The notes under the pieces: model-generated
Told to the model about the DNA's origin: nothing
Database searches by the model: none
The model's input: the letters and a program-made list of their open reading frames with translations, nothing else
Assembly: GCF_000350085.1 (NCBI RefSeq)
Contig: NZ_CAUM01000020.1
Span: 31,868-95,867, forward strand
Direction of reading: 5' to 3'
DNA length: 64,000 nucleotides
DNA from: Mesorhizobium metallidurans STM 2683
GTDB lineage: Bacteria; Pseudomonadota; Alphaproteobacteria; Rhizobiales; Rhizobiaceae
Shown: positions 10,836-20,133 of the stretch, piece after piece
How positions within the stretch are numbered: position 1 is the stretch's first letter
How the letters are laid out: every line of letters begins with the position of its first letter
Made by a program: the position numbers and the translations under genes

Positions 10836-11294
10836 CTACGCCAGCTTGGCCAAAAGCTTCATGAAAGTGGCGACCTCCTTGGGCGAGAGCGGCGCCAGTG
10901 TTTCCTCGGTGATGTCACGGGCGAGCGGGATAAGGCGCTCGATTGCATCGCGGCCTTGCGCGGTCAGATTGACCAGCAGGCGCCGCTTGTCGACTTCATG
11001 CTTGGAAAGCTCGACCAGGCCGCGCGCCTTCAGCCGGTCGATGACGCCTTTGACCGTTGCGGCATCCATGGCGATCAGCGTGCCGAGTTGGTTCTGCGAG
11101 GTCTCGCCGACGTCGCGCAATTTGGCCAGAGCGGCGAACTGCGGCGGCGTCAGGTCGGCGATATGCGCGGCGAAGATCGAGACATGGCGCTGATGCGCCT
11201 TGCGCAGGATGAAGCCGACCTGCTCCTGCAGATGATAGTCGTTCTCCTCGGGCTCCTCGGCCTGGACCAGCTTGAGCAGGTTTTCCTCGCTCAC
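10836..11294 (-). CDS. MarR family transcriptional regulator
   Basis: This roughly 152-residue winged helix-turn-helix regulator shows the DNA-binding region TSQNQLGTLIAMDAATVKGV and the wing HEVDKRRLLVNLTAQG typical of MarR proteins. The GTG at 11294 (MSEENLLKL) is chosen; the frame stays open to a TTG at 11309. It lies downstream of and in the same direction as the nicotinate-type catabolic genes (11388-17453). In nicotinate degraders a MarR protein (NicR) senses 6-hydroxynicotinate, so a similar sensor role is plausible here. That is inference from context, not from ligand-binding residues. Confidence 0.85.
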   Translation of the reverse strand: MSEENLLKLVQAEEPEENDYHLQEQVGFILRKAHQRHVSIFAAHIADLTPPQFAALAKLRDVGETSQNQLGTLIAMDAATVKGVIDRLKARGLVELSKHEVDKRRLLVNLTAQGRDAIERLIPLARDITEETLAPLSPKEVATFMKLLAKLA

Positions 11295-11387
11295 GGCAGC
11301 CCGTCCCAAGCCTTGACGCCTCTTGCGCCGAAGCCGCGGCTGCGCGACGCCTCCGTGGCAGGCCTGCCTTGGTGAAGGATTGAAAAC

Positions 11388-12263
11388 TCAAGCATGGGCA
11401 ACTTCCTTCCCTGGGATTTCATTGGGCGCGGCGAGCGCCGTGGAACCACTGACGCGGGCTTGGCCGGCCAGGAAAAGTGCAGCGGCGGCAATCAGGCCAT
11501 TTCGGCGAAAATCATCGGCGACAGCGAGCCCGCTGTCCAGTGCGACCGCAATTTCAGCTGGTGAAAGCGGGCCAACCGCCGTTGTGACCAGCCGATCGCC
11601 AAGATCGCTATCCGGCGCCAGATCGCGCGCGGGCACGCGCCCGATGGCGGGGTGGCAGGGCAGGTCGACGGCGTTGGCGATCAGGGTGGCGGCGGCGTCG
11701 GCGTCGGCCCCTGTCCGCGCGAGCACGGTGACGGCATCGGCAATCCCAAGCGAAAACGAACGGCCGCGCCAGCCGCTGGTCGCGACACCGCCAATCCCGT
11801 CCTCGGCACGAATGGTGATACGGTCCGCCAGATCGTGGCCGGTCCCGGCGATGGCAAGGGTCATGGACTGGCCCGGACCAAGATGGATCGCGCTGTCGCC
11901 GCCATTGTTGACGTAGGCGCGGTCGAGCTTTCTTCCGGTAAGCAAAGCGGCAAGAATTTCGTCGGCTACCGAACCGGCGACTGCGGCCATCGGCGTGATG
12001 AAACTTTCGGCGAGCGGGGAGACTGCCGCCTCCATGCGCTGGGCCGTCGGGCTGGCGAAAGCCCGCGGATCAAGGCTTGCCGGTGTGCGCAGGTCCGGCA
12101 ATTCATCGACCAGTTCGGCGAGAATGGTCTGGAAGCGCGTCACCGCCTGGCCATAAGCGGCGCGGCATTCGCCTGCGTCACCAAAAGCCTCAATGATCAG
12201 GTCGATCGGCCCGTGATTGAGGTGCAGCCGCCTCTCCAGCCAATGCGCCTGCGGGCCGTTCAT
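11388..12263 (-). CDS. UPF0280 family protein (ApbE-like fold)
   Basis: This 291-residue protein contains the UPF0280/ApbE-superfamily core: TPMAAVAGSVADEIL near residue 95, AYVNNGGDSAIHLGPGQ, and the later GIGGVATSGWRGRSFSLGIADAVTV. ApbE proteins transfer FMN to proteins, but UPF0280 members have no assigned activity. A flavin- or redox-linked maturation role for the neighbouring hydroxylase/reductase is a guess. Its ATG overlaps the stop of the upstream reductase gene (TGATG), so it belongs to the same operon. It is followed by the marR gene. Confidence 0.8.
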   Translation of the reverse strand: MNGPQAHWLERRLHLNHGPIDLIIEAFGDAGECRAAYGQAVTRFQTILAELVDELPDLRTPASLDPRAFASPTAQRMEAAVSPLAESFITPMAAVAGSVADEILAALLTGRKLDRAYVNNGGDSAIHLGPGQSMTLAIAGTGHDLADRITIRAEDGIGGVATSGWRGRSFSLGIADAVTVLARTGADADAAATLIANAVDLPCHPAIGRVPARDLAPDSDLGDRLVTTAVGPLSPAEIAVALDSGLAVADDFRRNGLIAAAALFLAGQARVSGSTALAAPNEIPGKEVAHA

Positions 12264-13804
12264 CACGTGGCTCCATTCGCCGCCGCGCGTCGCAATTGCG
12301 CCAGCGGTGGCCAGGGATTGCTCGCCGGAGCGCCGATGCCGCGGCGCGGGTTGAGAAACTCGCCGCCCTTGGCAAGGATGTCCGCGACGCTGCGGATTTC
12401 CGCCTCGTAGCCGCCGAGCCTGACATAGTCGTCACGGCGCAGCGTGAACTCGATCGGCGCCACCAGCGCCGGGGTCGGTACATAGCCGAAGGCGCCTTCC
12501 GGCACCCTGATAACATCGACCATCAGCGTGATACCGCCGCCCGGCCAGACATAGACCGGCGCGCCGCCGACCGTCACGTAAGTCTTCAGCCCTTGCACCG
12601 AACGGGTCAAATTGACCGGGTTCTCTGTAACGCCGGCGCGCAGAGAGCCGCCGGCGCCGCCGATGAACAGCACGGTGCAAAGCGCCGGCTCGCAATTGTC
12701 CTCGATCAGACCGACCGATTTCTGCAGCCGTTCAGGAAACGGCTTCTCGACTGGCTTCAGCTCGTCATCGAGCTCGTAATAGGCGAACTGCTCGCCGGTG
12801 GTCGAGACCATCAGCAGCGACAGGCCGGGGCGGGCACCCTTCTTGGCGTTCCACTCACCGAGGATCGACAGCGGGTCGGAAATGTTGGTGCCGCCCCAGC
12901 CGAGGCCAGGTTCGGACACTTTGAAATAGCGGCCAGGCGTCGAGCGTCGGCCGATGATTTTTATCCCGGTGTCCTGCCAGCCCAGCACCTTGCCGGCCTG
13001 GTGCTCGGAGACGACGCCGGTGATGTGGTCGTCGACCACCACCACCTCGTCGACCAGCCCGCGCCACTGGGTGGCGAACATGCCGATGGTAGCCGAGCCG
13101 CAGCCGACGCGCATGCGGTGCTCGACCTTGCCGTCGATGACCGGTGGTTTGCCGGCTTCAACGATGATCGCAGCGCCGCCGTCGATGGTGAGTGCGACGG
13201 GCTTTCGGTTGCAAAGATTGAGCAGCGCATCGCAGGTGGCGCGCCCTTCCGCCTTGGAGCCGCCGGTGAGGTGATGCACGCCGCCCAGCGACAGCATCTG
13301 CGAGCCGTATTCGCCCGTGGTGACATGGCCGATCGCCTCGCCCTCGGCGCGAACGGTCGCGGTTTCGGGACCGATATGGCGGTCGGTGTCGATCTTCACC
13401 TTGACGCCGCAATAGGAGAAGATGCCCTCCGTCACTATGGTGACGAGATCGACGCCCTCGACCTGCTGGCTGACGGTGAACGGGGCCGGCTTGTAGTCGG
13501 GATAGGTAGTGCCGGCGCCGATGGCGGTGACGAAACGGCGGCCAGAATTGACCAGTTCGCCGTTCCATTGCCCGCCCTCGGCGACAAACGGCACGACCGC
13601 GGCGCCGGTCTCGGCCGCGTGGTCGAGGATGGTCAGCGGATCCATGCGCACGATGCGGCCGCTGACATTGCCATAGCGGTCGCAGGCTCCGGTGCGGCCG
13701 TCAGCGATGTAGCACATGACCGGACAGGCATCGCAGCGGATCTTTTCCGCCACCTGCTTTTCGCCGGGGTCGTGGGTTTCGAAGCGTTCGGCAAGCTCGC
13801 TCAT
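12263..13804 (-). CDS. 6-hydroxynicotinate reductase-like iron-sulfur protein
   Basis: This 513-residue protein matches those annotated as 6-hydroxynicotinate reductase in rhizobia. The N-terminus carries a cysteine cluster C24-x2-C27-x3-C31-x9-C41 ([20 protein letters not shown]), suited to a [4Fe-4S] centre. The central region has [20 protein letters not shown] and the glycine-rich [15 protein letters not shown]. The known enzyme reduces 6-hydroxynicotinate to 1,4,5,6-tetrahydro-6-oxonicotinate in anaerobic-type nicotinate fermentation (Eubacterium barkeri Hnr). It overlaps the hydroxylase gene upstream and UPF0280 downstream by a few bases, so a single operon is likely. The activity is inferred from family and context. 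Confidence 0.75.
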   Translation of the reverse strand: MSELAERFETHDPGEKQVAEKIRCDACPVMCYIADGRTGACDRYGNVSGRIVRMDPLTILDHAAETGAAVVPFVAEGGQWNGELVNSGRRFVTAIGAGTTYPDYKPAPFTVSQQVEGVDLVTIVTEGIFSYCGVKVKIDTDRHIGPETATVRAEGEAIGHVTTGEYGSQMLSLGGVHHLTGGSKAEGRATCDALLNLCNRKPVALTIDGGAAIIVEAGKPPVIDGKVEHRMRVGCGSATIGMFATQWRGLVDEVVVVDDHITGVVSEHQAGKVLGWQDTGIKIIGRRSTPGRYFKVSEPGLGWGGTNISDPLSILGEWNAKKGARPGLSLLMVSTTGEQFAYYELDDELKPVEKPFPERLQKSVGLIEDNCEPALCTVLFIGGAGGSLRAGVTENPVNLTRSVQGLKTYVTVGGAPVYVWPGGGITLMVDVIRVPEGAFGYVPTPALVAPIEFTLRRDDYVRLGGYEAEIRSVADILAKGGEFLNPRRGIGAPASNPWPPLAQLRRAAANGAT

Positions 13805-16593
13805 TGTGCCTCCTTGTCGCGGATGGCGGCGCGAATGCGGCTTGGTGTCGCCGGCACCTTGGTGACCAGGACGCCGGTGGCATGGCGGATGGCGTTGAGG
13901 ATCGCCGGCGCTGTCGGGATCAGCACATGCTCGCCCAGACCCTTGGCGCCAAAGGGTCCTTCCGGATCCGGAACTTCTATCAGGATGGTCTCGATCGGCG
14001 GCACGTCGCCAATGGTCGGGATGAGATAGTCATGCAAATTCTCGGTGCGGCCGGGGATGTATTCCTCCATCAGCGCCATGCCGATGCCCTGCGCGATGCC
14101 ACCTTCGATCTGGCCGTCGACCAGCAGCGGATTGATCGCCTTGCCGACATCGTGCGCTGCGGTGATTTTTATGAGCTTCACCGTGCCTAGCCTGAGGTCG
14201 ACTTCGAGTTCGGCGACCTGCGCGCCATAACCATAGACCGCGTAGGGCTTACCCTGTCCCTTGGCATCGAGCGGCAGTGTCGGCGGGTCGTAGGTTTCCT
14301 CGGCACGGAAAACGAGCCCGTCGGCATCGGCCTTCAGCTGGGAAAGATCGATCCGCCTTGTCGCTTCACCCTCGCGGATGGCCAGGCTTGCCCCTTCGAG
14401 CGCGATCGCCGCCTTCTCCGACACATTGGCGAAGCGCAGGATTGCGTCGCGCAAGGCGCGGCCGGCCTTCTCGGCGGCCTTGCCGGTGACGAAGGTCTGG
14501 CGTGAAGCCGAAGTCTTGCCGGCGTCCGGCGTGATCGCGGTGTCGGCGCTTCTCAGCCGGAACTTTTCCAGCGGCAGGCCAAGCGCGTCGGCGCAGATCT
14601 GGGAAATGACCGTGTTCGAGCCCTGGCCGAGATCGACCGCTCCCTGATGCAGGACGACATCGCCTTCAGCCGAGATGCCGACCTTGATGGTCGACGGATT
14701 GGGCAGCGAAGTGTTGCCGCAGCCATACCAGCAGGAGGCGACGCCAACACCGCGCTTTTTTTCCGCATTGGCGGCATTGAAGGTGCTGGCATCGGCGAGC
14801 GCACGCGACCAATGCGGCCGTAGCGCTTCAAGGCATTCGGCGATGCCGACCCCGGATTCCAGTTTCTGGCCGGTAACCGTTTCGGATCCGTTACGAAGAC
14901 AGTTTTTCAACCGGAAGTCCAGCCGATCCAGCCCAAGCTTCTCGGCCAGCTCGTCATAGAGGGTTTCCTGCATGATCGTCGCCTGTGGCACGCCGAAACC
15001 ACGGAAGGCGCCCGAGATCGGACCGTTGGTATGGATGGCGCGGCCTTCGGCGCGATAGTTCGGCGTGAGATAGGGGCCGGAGGCATGCACCGGCACGCGG
15101 TTGGCCACCGTCGGCCCCCAGCTGGCATAGGCGCCAGTGTTGAAATCGCCTGTGAAGACCATACCGGTGACAAGCCCATCGGCATCGGCGCCTATGGTCG
15201 CGCTCATCTCGGCCGGGTGGCGCTTGGTGGTCGAGATCATCGATTCGTTGCGGCTGTAGGCAAGTGCGGCCGGCCGTCCGGTTTTCATGGCGACGAGGCC
15301 GATTAGAGGCTGCAACGAGACGTCGAGCTTCGAGCCGAAGCCGCCGCCGGTCGCGGTCGGCACAATGCGCACCTTGTCGACGGCAAGGCCGAGCACCTTT
15401 GCCGTTTCGTCGCGGTCCATGTAGGGCGCCTGCGTGCAGGCGACGACGACGAGCGTATCGCCATCCATATGGGCATAGCCGGCTTCCGGCTCGATATAGG
15501 CGTGCTCGACATAGGATGTGTCGATGCTGCCGGAAACAGTGAAAGCCGCGCTCGCAAGCGCCACTTCGGGGTCGCCGTGCTCAACAAAGCCAGAGGTGAG
15601 CAGGTTTGCCGGCCGATGTTCGTGGATCAGCTTTGCGCCGCCGGCCTGCGCTTCGGATGGCAGCAGAAAATGCGGCAGCTCGATCCATTTCACTGGAAAG
15701 TCCGCAAGGTCGAGATCAAGCATCGCCTCGCGCTCGCCGGCGACCAGCGCCACCGCCTCGCCGCGAAAGCGCGAAAAGTTCTCGGCCAGGGCCGGCTGGT
15801 CGGCAAAGGGACCGATGACGCCGAAACAGTTCTTTCCGGGAATGTCGGCGGCGGTGAAGATGCCGACGATACCGGGGTGTTTCTTCTTCCAGGCATCGAG
15901 ATCGCCGAATGTGAAACGGGTGTGATAGTGCGGCGAGCGAACCACCAGCACGGCAAGCGCATCGGTCGGGAAGGAATCGCCACCGAATTTTTCGCCGCCG
16001 GTGACCTTGGGCAGACCGTCGAGGCGTATCGGCGAAGAGCCCACGGCGGAGCCGGATTGCGGCATGCGGTGGTCGAGATTTTCGGCTTGGCGCGAGGCGT
16101 CCATCACCGCGGCAATGATCTTGCGGTAGCCGGTGCAGCGGCAGAGGACGCCGCCCAGCGCATCCTGGGTTTCAGCCTCGGTCGGGCAAGGTTTCTTCTC
16201 CAGGAGTGCCGTTGCCGCGATCAGCAGGCCGGGCGTGCAGGCGCCGCATTGCGCCGCGCCATGGTCGAGGAACGAAGCCTGCAGCGCAGACAGCCTGCCG
16301 TTGGCAAGACCCTCGATCGTCGTCACTGCCGCGCCAGCCGCCGAAGCCGCCGGCATCAGGCAGGCGCAGACGGGTTCGCCGTCGACCAGAACGGTGCAGG
16401 CGCCGCAGTCGCCGGCGTCGCAGCCAACCTTGGTGCCGGTCAGGCGCAATTCGTCACGCAGCACCGAGGAGAGCCGGCGCAGCGGCGGTACGCAGACGCT
16501 GACAGCCGCGCCGTTGACCTCGAACGCGATGTCGGCGCGTTCAACGCTGATGCCAGGTTGAGCTTTGCTCATATCGGGCTGAGCTTTGCTCAT
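13801..16593 (-). CDS. Fused [2Fe-2S]/molybdopterin hydroxylase (xanthine dehydrogenase family, likely nicotinate-type)
   Basis: At 930 residues this is a fusion of two normally separate subunits. Residues 15-170 form the small iron-sulfur subunit, with C58-x4-C63-x2-C66 and then C-x2-C (QCGACTPG) and C-x-C (LCRCTGY) for the second cluster. Residues 180-930 form the molybdopterin-binding large subunit, with [11 protein letters not shown], the [11 protein letters not shown] loop, [14 protein letters not shown] and the terminal [18 protein letters not shown] motif whose glutamate is catalytic in this family. The partner FAD subunit is encoded immediately upstream with a 4-base overlap. Next to a 6-hydroxynicotinate reductase gene, hydroxylation of nicotinate is the best guess. 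The N-terminus is duplicated ([14 protein letters not shown]), so an ATG at 16572 could also serve. Confidence 0.85.
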   Translation of the reverse strand: MSKAQPDMSKAQPGISVERADIAFEVNGAAVSVCVPPLRRLSSVLRDELRLTGTKVGCDAGDCGACTVLVDGEPVCACLMPAASAAGAAVTTIEGLANGRLSALQASFLDHGAAQCGACTPGLLIAATALLEKKPCPTEAETQDALGGVLCRCTGYRKIIAAVMDASRQAENLDHRMPQSGSAVGSSPIRLDGLPKVTGGEKFGGDSFPTDALAVLVVRSPHYHTRFTFGDLDAWKKKHPGIVGIFTAADIPGKNCFGVIGPFADQPALAENFSRFRGEAVALVAGEREAMLDLDLADFPVKWIELPHFLLPSEAQAGGAKLIHEHRPANLLTSGFVEHGDPEVALASAAFTVSGSIDTSYVEHAYIEPEAGYAHMDGDTLVVVACTQAPYMDRDETAKVLGLAVDKVRIVPTATGGGFGSKLDVSLQPLIGLVAMKTGRPAALAYSRNESMISTTKRHPAEMSATIGADADGLVTGMVFTGDFNTGAYASWGPTVANRVPVHASGPYLTPNYRAEGRAIHTNGPISGAFRGFGVPQATIMQETLYDELAEKLGLDRLDFRLKNCLRNGSETVTGQKLESGVGIAECLEALRPHWSRALADASTFNAANAEKKRGVGVASCWYGCGNTSLPNPSTIKVGISAEGDVVLHQGAVDLGQGSNTVISQICADALGLPLEKFRLRSADTAITPDAGKTSASRQTFVTGKAAEKAGRALRDAILRFANVSEKAAIALEGASLAIREGEATRRIDLSQLKADADGLVFRAEETYDPPTLPLDAKGQGKPYAVYGYGAQVAELEVDLRLGTVKLIKITAAHDVGKAINPLLVDGQIEGGIAQGIGMALMEEYIPGRTENLHDYLIPTIGDVPPIETILIEVPDPEGPFGAKGLGEHVLIPTAPAILNAIRHATGVLVTKVPATPSRIRAAIRDKEAQ

Positions 16594-17453
16594 GCCGCAG
16601 CCGCCTTGTCACCGGTCGTTTGCCCTGCAGCCGCAAGCACGGCGCGAACGACGATCTCGCGTGCCGCGTCGAGCCGGTATTCGGCGCTGCCGCGCACATC
16701 GCCGATCGGCGACAACTCGTCCATCAGTGCCGACTGGATTGCAGCAACCAGCCCATGATCAACCGGAAGGCCACGCAAGGCTGCTTCAACCCCTGAGAGG
16801 CGCTTGGCGACCGCCGAGCAGGAGCCGACGGCGACAGCCGTGTCGCTGACGATACCATCCTCGATAACGAGGCGCGCCGCCACCATGGCAATGGAGATGA
16901 CGAGATAGCGCCGCGCGCCGAGCTTCACGAAGCAAGAAGTGCCGGCAGCAGCGAATTTCGGAATGCGAATGGCGGTGACCATTTCGCCCGGCCGCAAATC
17001 CGTGCGGCGGTTTCCGAGGATGAACTCTGGGACTGGCAGATGCCGTGTCGTCGTCACCGAACGCAGTTCAACCTCGGCGTCGAGCACAAGCAGCGCCGGC
17101 ACGCCGTCGGCGGCCGGAGAGGCATTGCAGAGATTGCCGGCGATGGAGGCGACGTTCTGGATCTGCACGGAGCCCACTTCCCGCGCCGCCTGCTTCAGCG
17201 CATCGAAAGCCGCAGGCAGCGGATGGCGGACAAGATCTGTCCAGGTGGTGCGCGCGCCGATGACCCAATGGGTACCGATATCGGCGATACCGCGCAACGC
17301 CGCCAGGCCGTTAATGTCGAGGACGTTGTCGCGAAAAGGCTTGCTGCCTTGCGCCGGGTAGAAATCGGTGCCGCCGGCAAGGATGCGCCACGAAGCCTCG
17401 CCAAGCAAAGCGAGTGCTTCGTCGACGGTGGTGGGTTTCGCGTAACGGATCAC
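16590..17453 (-). CDS. FAD-binding subunit of the molybdenum hydroxylase (CoxM/XdhB type)
   Basis: This 287-residue FAD subunit starts [18 protein letters not shown]. It has the FAD-binding motifs [10 protein letters not shown] near residue 35 and [19 protein letters not shown] near residues 100-120, followed by the CO_deh_flav C-terminal domain. The GTG start at 17453 is chosen because GGAAGG lies 6 bases upstream and the resulting length is normal; the frame is open further upstream to 17549. It passes electrons from the Fe-S clusters to an acceptor and completes the hydroxylase with the fused gene it overlaps. It is the first gene of the minus-strand operon running to the marR gene. Confidence 0.87.
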   Translation of the reverse strand: MIRYAKPTTVDEALALLGEASWRILAGGTDFYPAQGSKPFRDNVLDINGLAALRGIADIGTHWVIGARTTWTDLVRHPLPAAFDALKQAAREVGSVQIQNVASIAGNLCNASPAADGVPALLVLDAEVELRSVTTTRHLPVPEFILGNRRTDLRPGEMVTAIRIPKFAAAGTSCFVKLGARRYLVISIAMVAARLVIEDGIVSDTAVAVGSCSAVAKRLSGVEAALRGLPVDHGLVAAIQSALMDELSPIGDVRGSAEYRLDAAREIVVRAVLAAAGQTTGDKAAAA

Positions 17454-17852
17454 GCTTTGCCTTCCAACAAGAGGGTGCCATCCCAGAAAATGGCCTTCCC
17501 GACGGATTTTCCCGGCGCGCCCGTACCAGCCAAATTCATTCGTATGCAAATGATATCAAGCCGGTGCGAATTGTCAAAGCCAGAGTTTTGCGGCGGCATC
17601 GCATCCGTGCCACGGCACGCATTTGTTACGCTCGCGCATGACCCCGAAAATCGGAACCGATTTTTCGGAAAGGATCATGCGCAAACTCAAAGTGCTACAG
17701 CGTCCTTTGCGCGTCCAAAGGACGCGCGGCGCTGTAGAGGTTGACGCAGGCGGCCATCTGGTCAAGTTTCTGCGTCCGGTCGCGCCAGCGGCCTTTCTTC
17801 CGCCGGAACCCCCACCGGAGCCCGAGCCCGAGACTGACGAGAAGGAGGCACC
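17454..17852. other. Intergenic region between divergent hydroxylase operon and pncA
   Basis: These 399 bases separate the leftward hydroxylase operon from the rightward pncA gene. They must hold the promoter of each, although no strong -35/-10 pair stands out. About a quarter is occupied by a palindromic repeat (17634-17737). Short open frames here have no coding character and reflect the repeat. Confidence 0.6.
17634..17737. repeat. Palindromic intergenic repeat (Mesorhizobium-style)
   Basis: Two nested inverted repeats are visible: CGCATGA (17635-17641) with TCATGCG (17675-17681), and CTACAGCG (17695-17702) with CGCTGTAG (17730-17737). A further pairing of CCGAAAA against TTTTTCGG lies inside the first. 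Elements with these same elements (GCGCATGA...CTACAGCG) are familiar as high-copy intergenic repeats in mesorhizobia. Copy number cannot be judged from one window. Confidence 0.6.
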
Positions 17853-18467
17853 ATGGCCGACGAAGCGCTTGTTGTCATCGACCTGCAGAACGACTTCTGC
17901 CCTGGCGGCACGCTGGCGGTGGCCGGCGGCGACGAGATCGTGCCGTTGGTCAACGACCTGATCCGGCGAACCGAGCATGTCGTGCTGACGCAGGACTGGC
18001 ATCCCGCCGGCCATTCCAGCTTCGCCTCCTGCCATCCCGGCAAGCAGCCCTTCGAGACGATCGAGATGCCTTACGGCCATCAGACGCTGTGGCCGGACCA
18101 TTGCATCCAGGGCAGCCTCGGCTCGGACTTTCATTCGGGACTCGCCTGGACCAAGGCGGAGCTGATTATCCGCAAGGGGTTCAGACCGGCGATCGACAGC
18201 TATTCGGCCTTCTTCGAGAACGACCATACGACGCCGACCGGACTTGCCGGCTATCTGCGCGAACGCGGCATCGATGCGGTGACGCTTGTCGGATTGGCCA
18301 CTGATTTCTGTGTCGCCTTCTCGGCGCTCGATTCGGTCAAGCAGGGTTTCAAGACGACGGTGCGGCTCGACGCCTGCCGCGGCATCGACCTCAACGGCTC
18401 CGTCGAGGCGATGCTGAAGCGGATGCGCGAGGCCGGCGTCATACTTGAAGACCATTTGTCGGACTGA
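17853..18467 (+). CDS. pncA: Nicotinamidase
   Basis: This 204-residue isochorismatase-fold amidase converts nicotinamide to nicotinate and ammonia in the cytoplasm. The catalytic triad is visible as D10 (VVIDLQNDF), K108 (IIRKG) and C153 (GLATDFCVAF). The metal site is visible as D48, H50 and H54 in QDWHPAGHSSF, with H83 in WPDHCIQG. GAGAAGGAGG lies just upstream of the ATG. It is divergent from the nicotinate-type hydroxylase operon, and pncB lies 7 kb downstream, so it can feed either NAD salvage or nicotinate oxidation. Confidence 0.95.
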   Translation: MADEALVVIDLQNDFCPGGTLAVAGGDEIVPLVNDLIRRTEHVVLTQDWHPAGHSSFASCHPGKQPFETIEMPYGHQTLWPDHCIQGSLGSDFHSGLAWTKAELIIRKGFRPAIDSYSAFFENDHTTPTGLAGYLRERGIDAVTLVGLATDFCVAFSALDSVKQGFKTTVRLDACRGIDLNGSVEAMLKRMREAGVILEDHLSD

Positions 18468-18530
18468 CCGGACCGTGGAGCGTCAGGTAAAGATCCCATG
18501 CCCCAAGGCAGGACCATCGCCCGTGGGCAA

Positions 18531-18682
18531 GGACCCCCTCACCCGGATTGCCAACCGAATTGCGAAAGGCAATTCGGGGCAATCCGACCTCTCCCCAAGG
18601 GGAGAGGAGGTCGCCAGCGTTGACGCCAGCCTCTTCTCCCCGCCGGGGAGAAGATGGCCGCGCAGCGGCCGGATGAGGGGGC
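18531..18682. repeat. Composite palindromic intergenic repeat
   Basis: The outer arms CCCCCTCACCCGG and CCGGATGAGGGGG-like enclose three internal hairpins: CCGAATTGC/GCAATTCGG (18555-18577), CTCTCCCC/GGGGAGAG and TTCTCCCC/GGGGAGAA. The element abuts the start of the antiporter gene. It extends that gene's reading frame with low-complexity sequence that is not believed to be translated. Confidence 0.6.
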
Positions 18683-18711
18683 CTTTTTCATACGCAATCC
18701 CTCTCTGCTCT

Positions 18712-20133
18712 GTGGACGCTTTAACCGCAATCGCTGTGACGGCTGTCGCGATGCTGTTGCCTGCACAGGCGCTGGCGGCAGAGGAACACGGTTTGCCGGG
18801 CCAAACAATGCCGTTGTGGTGGGCACTGCCCTTCGCCGGCCTGCTGCTGTCGATCGCCACCGGGCCGTTGCTCTTCCACCACGCCTGGGAGCAGCACTAT
18901 GGCAAGATCACCGCCTTCTGGGCGGCACTGGTGATCGTGCCGCTGGCAGTCGCCTTCGGCATCCCTTCAGCCACGGAAGCGGTGCTGCACGCGCTGCTCA
19001 CCGAATATATGTCGTTCATCATCCTGCTGTTCGCGCTGTTCACCATTTCGGGCGGTATTCTCGTTGCCGGCAACATCCACGGCACACCGCTGGTCAATGC
19101 CGGGCTGCTGCTGATCGGCGCGGTTCTCGCGTCCATCATCGGCACGACCGGCGCCTCGATGATCCTGATCCGGCCGATCCTGCGCGCCAACGACAACCGG
19201 CCTTTCAACGCCCATGTCGCCATCTTCTTCATCTTCCTGGTCTCCAACATCGGCGGCTCGCTGACGCCGCTCGGCGACCCGCCGCTGTTCGTCGGCTTCC
19301 TGCGCGGCGTCGATTTCTTCTGGACGACAGCGAATCTCTGGCAGGAGACTTTGTTCGTCGGCGGCGTCGTGCTGGCCGTCTTCCTGGCGATCGACATCAT
19401 CCTGCATCGCCGCGAGGGCGGCGCGCCGAAGATCAAGGATCCGACACCCGATACGAAAGTGCGCATCCGCGGCCTGGCCAACCTTCCGCTGCTGGCCGGC
19501 GTGATCGGCGCGATCCTGCTGTCTGCCATCTGGAAACCGGGCGTAAGCGTCTCAGTGCTGGGCGTCAGTCTCGAACTGCAGGACCTCGCGCGCGACGCCA
19601 TCATCCTGGCGCTCGCCCTCCTGTCGCTTCGCGTCTCGTACAAGAGCCATCGCGAGGCCAACGGCTTCAACTGGGAGCCGATATCAGAGGTGGCAAAACT
19701 GTTTGCCGGCATCTTCATCTGCATCGTGCCGGTGGTCGCCATACTGAAGGCCGGTCATGACGGGGCGCTGGCGCCGCTGGTCTCGCTGGTCACCTCGCCG
19801 TCGGGCGAGCCCAACGACCTCGCCTATTTCTGGTTGACCGGCGTGCTGTCGTCCTTCCTCGACAATGCACCGACCTATCTGGTGTTCTTCGAACTCGCCG
19901 GCGGCGACCCGCAGCATCTGATGACCAGCTTCGCCTCGACACTGGCGGCGATCTCGGCCGGTGCCGTGTTCATGGGCGCCAACACCTATATCGGCAATGC
20001 GCCTAACTTCATGGTCTATGCCATCGCCCGCCATCGCGGCGTGAAGATGCCGGGCTTCTTTGGCTACATGGCGTGGTCGGGCCTGGTGCTGATCCCGCCA
20101 TTTTTGATCGCCGGCTTTCTGTTCTTCAGGTAA
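18712..20133 (+). CDS. Sodium:proton antiporter (NhaD/ArsB-CitM superfamily)
   Basis: This protein of about 473 residues has 11-13 hydrophobic segments and is an ion-transporter-superfamily member. Typical features are EYMSFIILLFALFTISGGI, GTTGASMILIRPILRAND, the NIGGSLTPLGDPPLFVGFLR stretch and a late FLDNAPTYLVFF repeat. NIGGSLTPLGDPP is diagnostic of NhaD-like sodium/proton antiporters. The start is uncertain. The frame is open back to 18445 through a repeat; GTG at 18712 is chosen, with GTG 18736 and ATG 18751 as alternatives, and none has a strong ribosome site. A cleavable-looking hydrophobic N-terminus ends in QALAAEE. It ends exactly where the convergent livF gene ends. Confidence 0.82.
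   Translation: MDALTAIAVTAVAMLLPAQALAAEEHGLPGQTMPLWWALPFAGLLLSIATGPLLFHHAWEQHYGKITAFWAALVIVPLAVAFGIPSATEAVLHALLTEYMSFIILLFALFTISGGILVAGNIHGTPLVNAGLLLIGAVLASIIGTTGASMILIRPILRANDNRPFNAHVAIFFIFLVSNIGGSLTPLGDPPLFVGFLRGVDFFWTTANLWQETLFVGGVVLAVFLAIDIILHRREGGAPKIKDPTPDTKVRIRGLANLPLLAGVIGAILLSAIWKPGVSVSVLGVSLELQDLARDAIILALALLSLRVSYKSHREANGFNWEPISEVAKLFAGIFICIVPVVAILKAGHDGALAPLVSLVTSPSGEPNDLAYFWLTGVLSSFLDNAPTYLVFFELAGGDPQHLMTSFASTLAAISAGAVFMGANTYIGNAPNFMVYAIARHRGVKMPGFFGYMAWSGLVLIPPFLIAGFLFFR

Noticed and set aside
12296..14029. 577-codon plus-strand open frame opposite the reductase and hydroxylase genes
   Set aside because: The minus-strand frames encode recognisable conserved enzymes. The plus-strand product is rich in Arg, Ala, Asp and Gly with no motifs, as expected for antisense frames in high-GC DNA.
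18445..18711. N-terminal extension of the sodium:proton antiporter
   Set aside because: This part of the frame translates an intergenic palindromic repeat and has no similarity to the transporter family.
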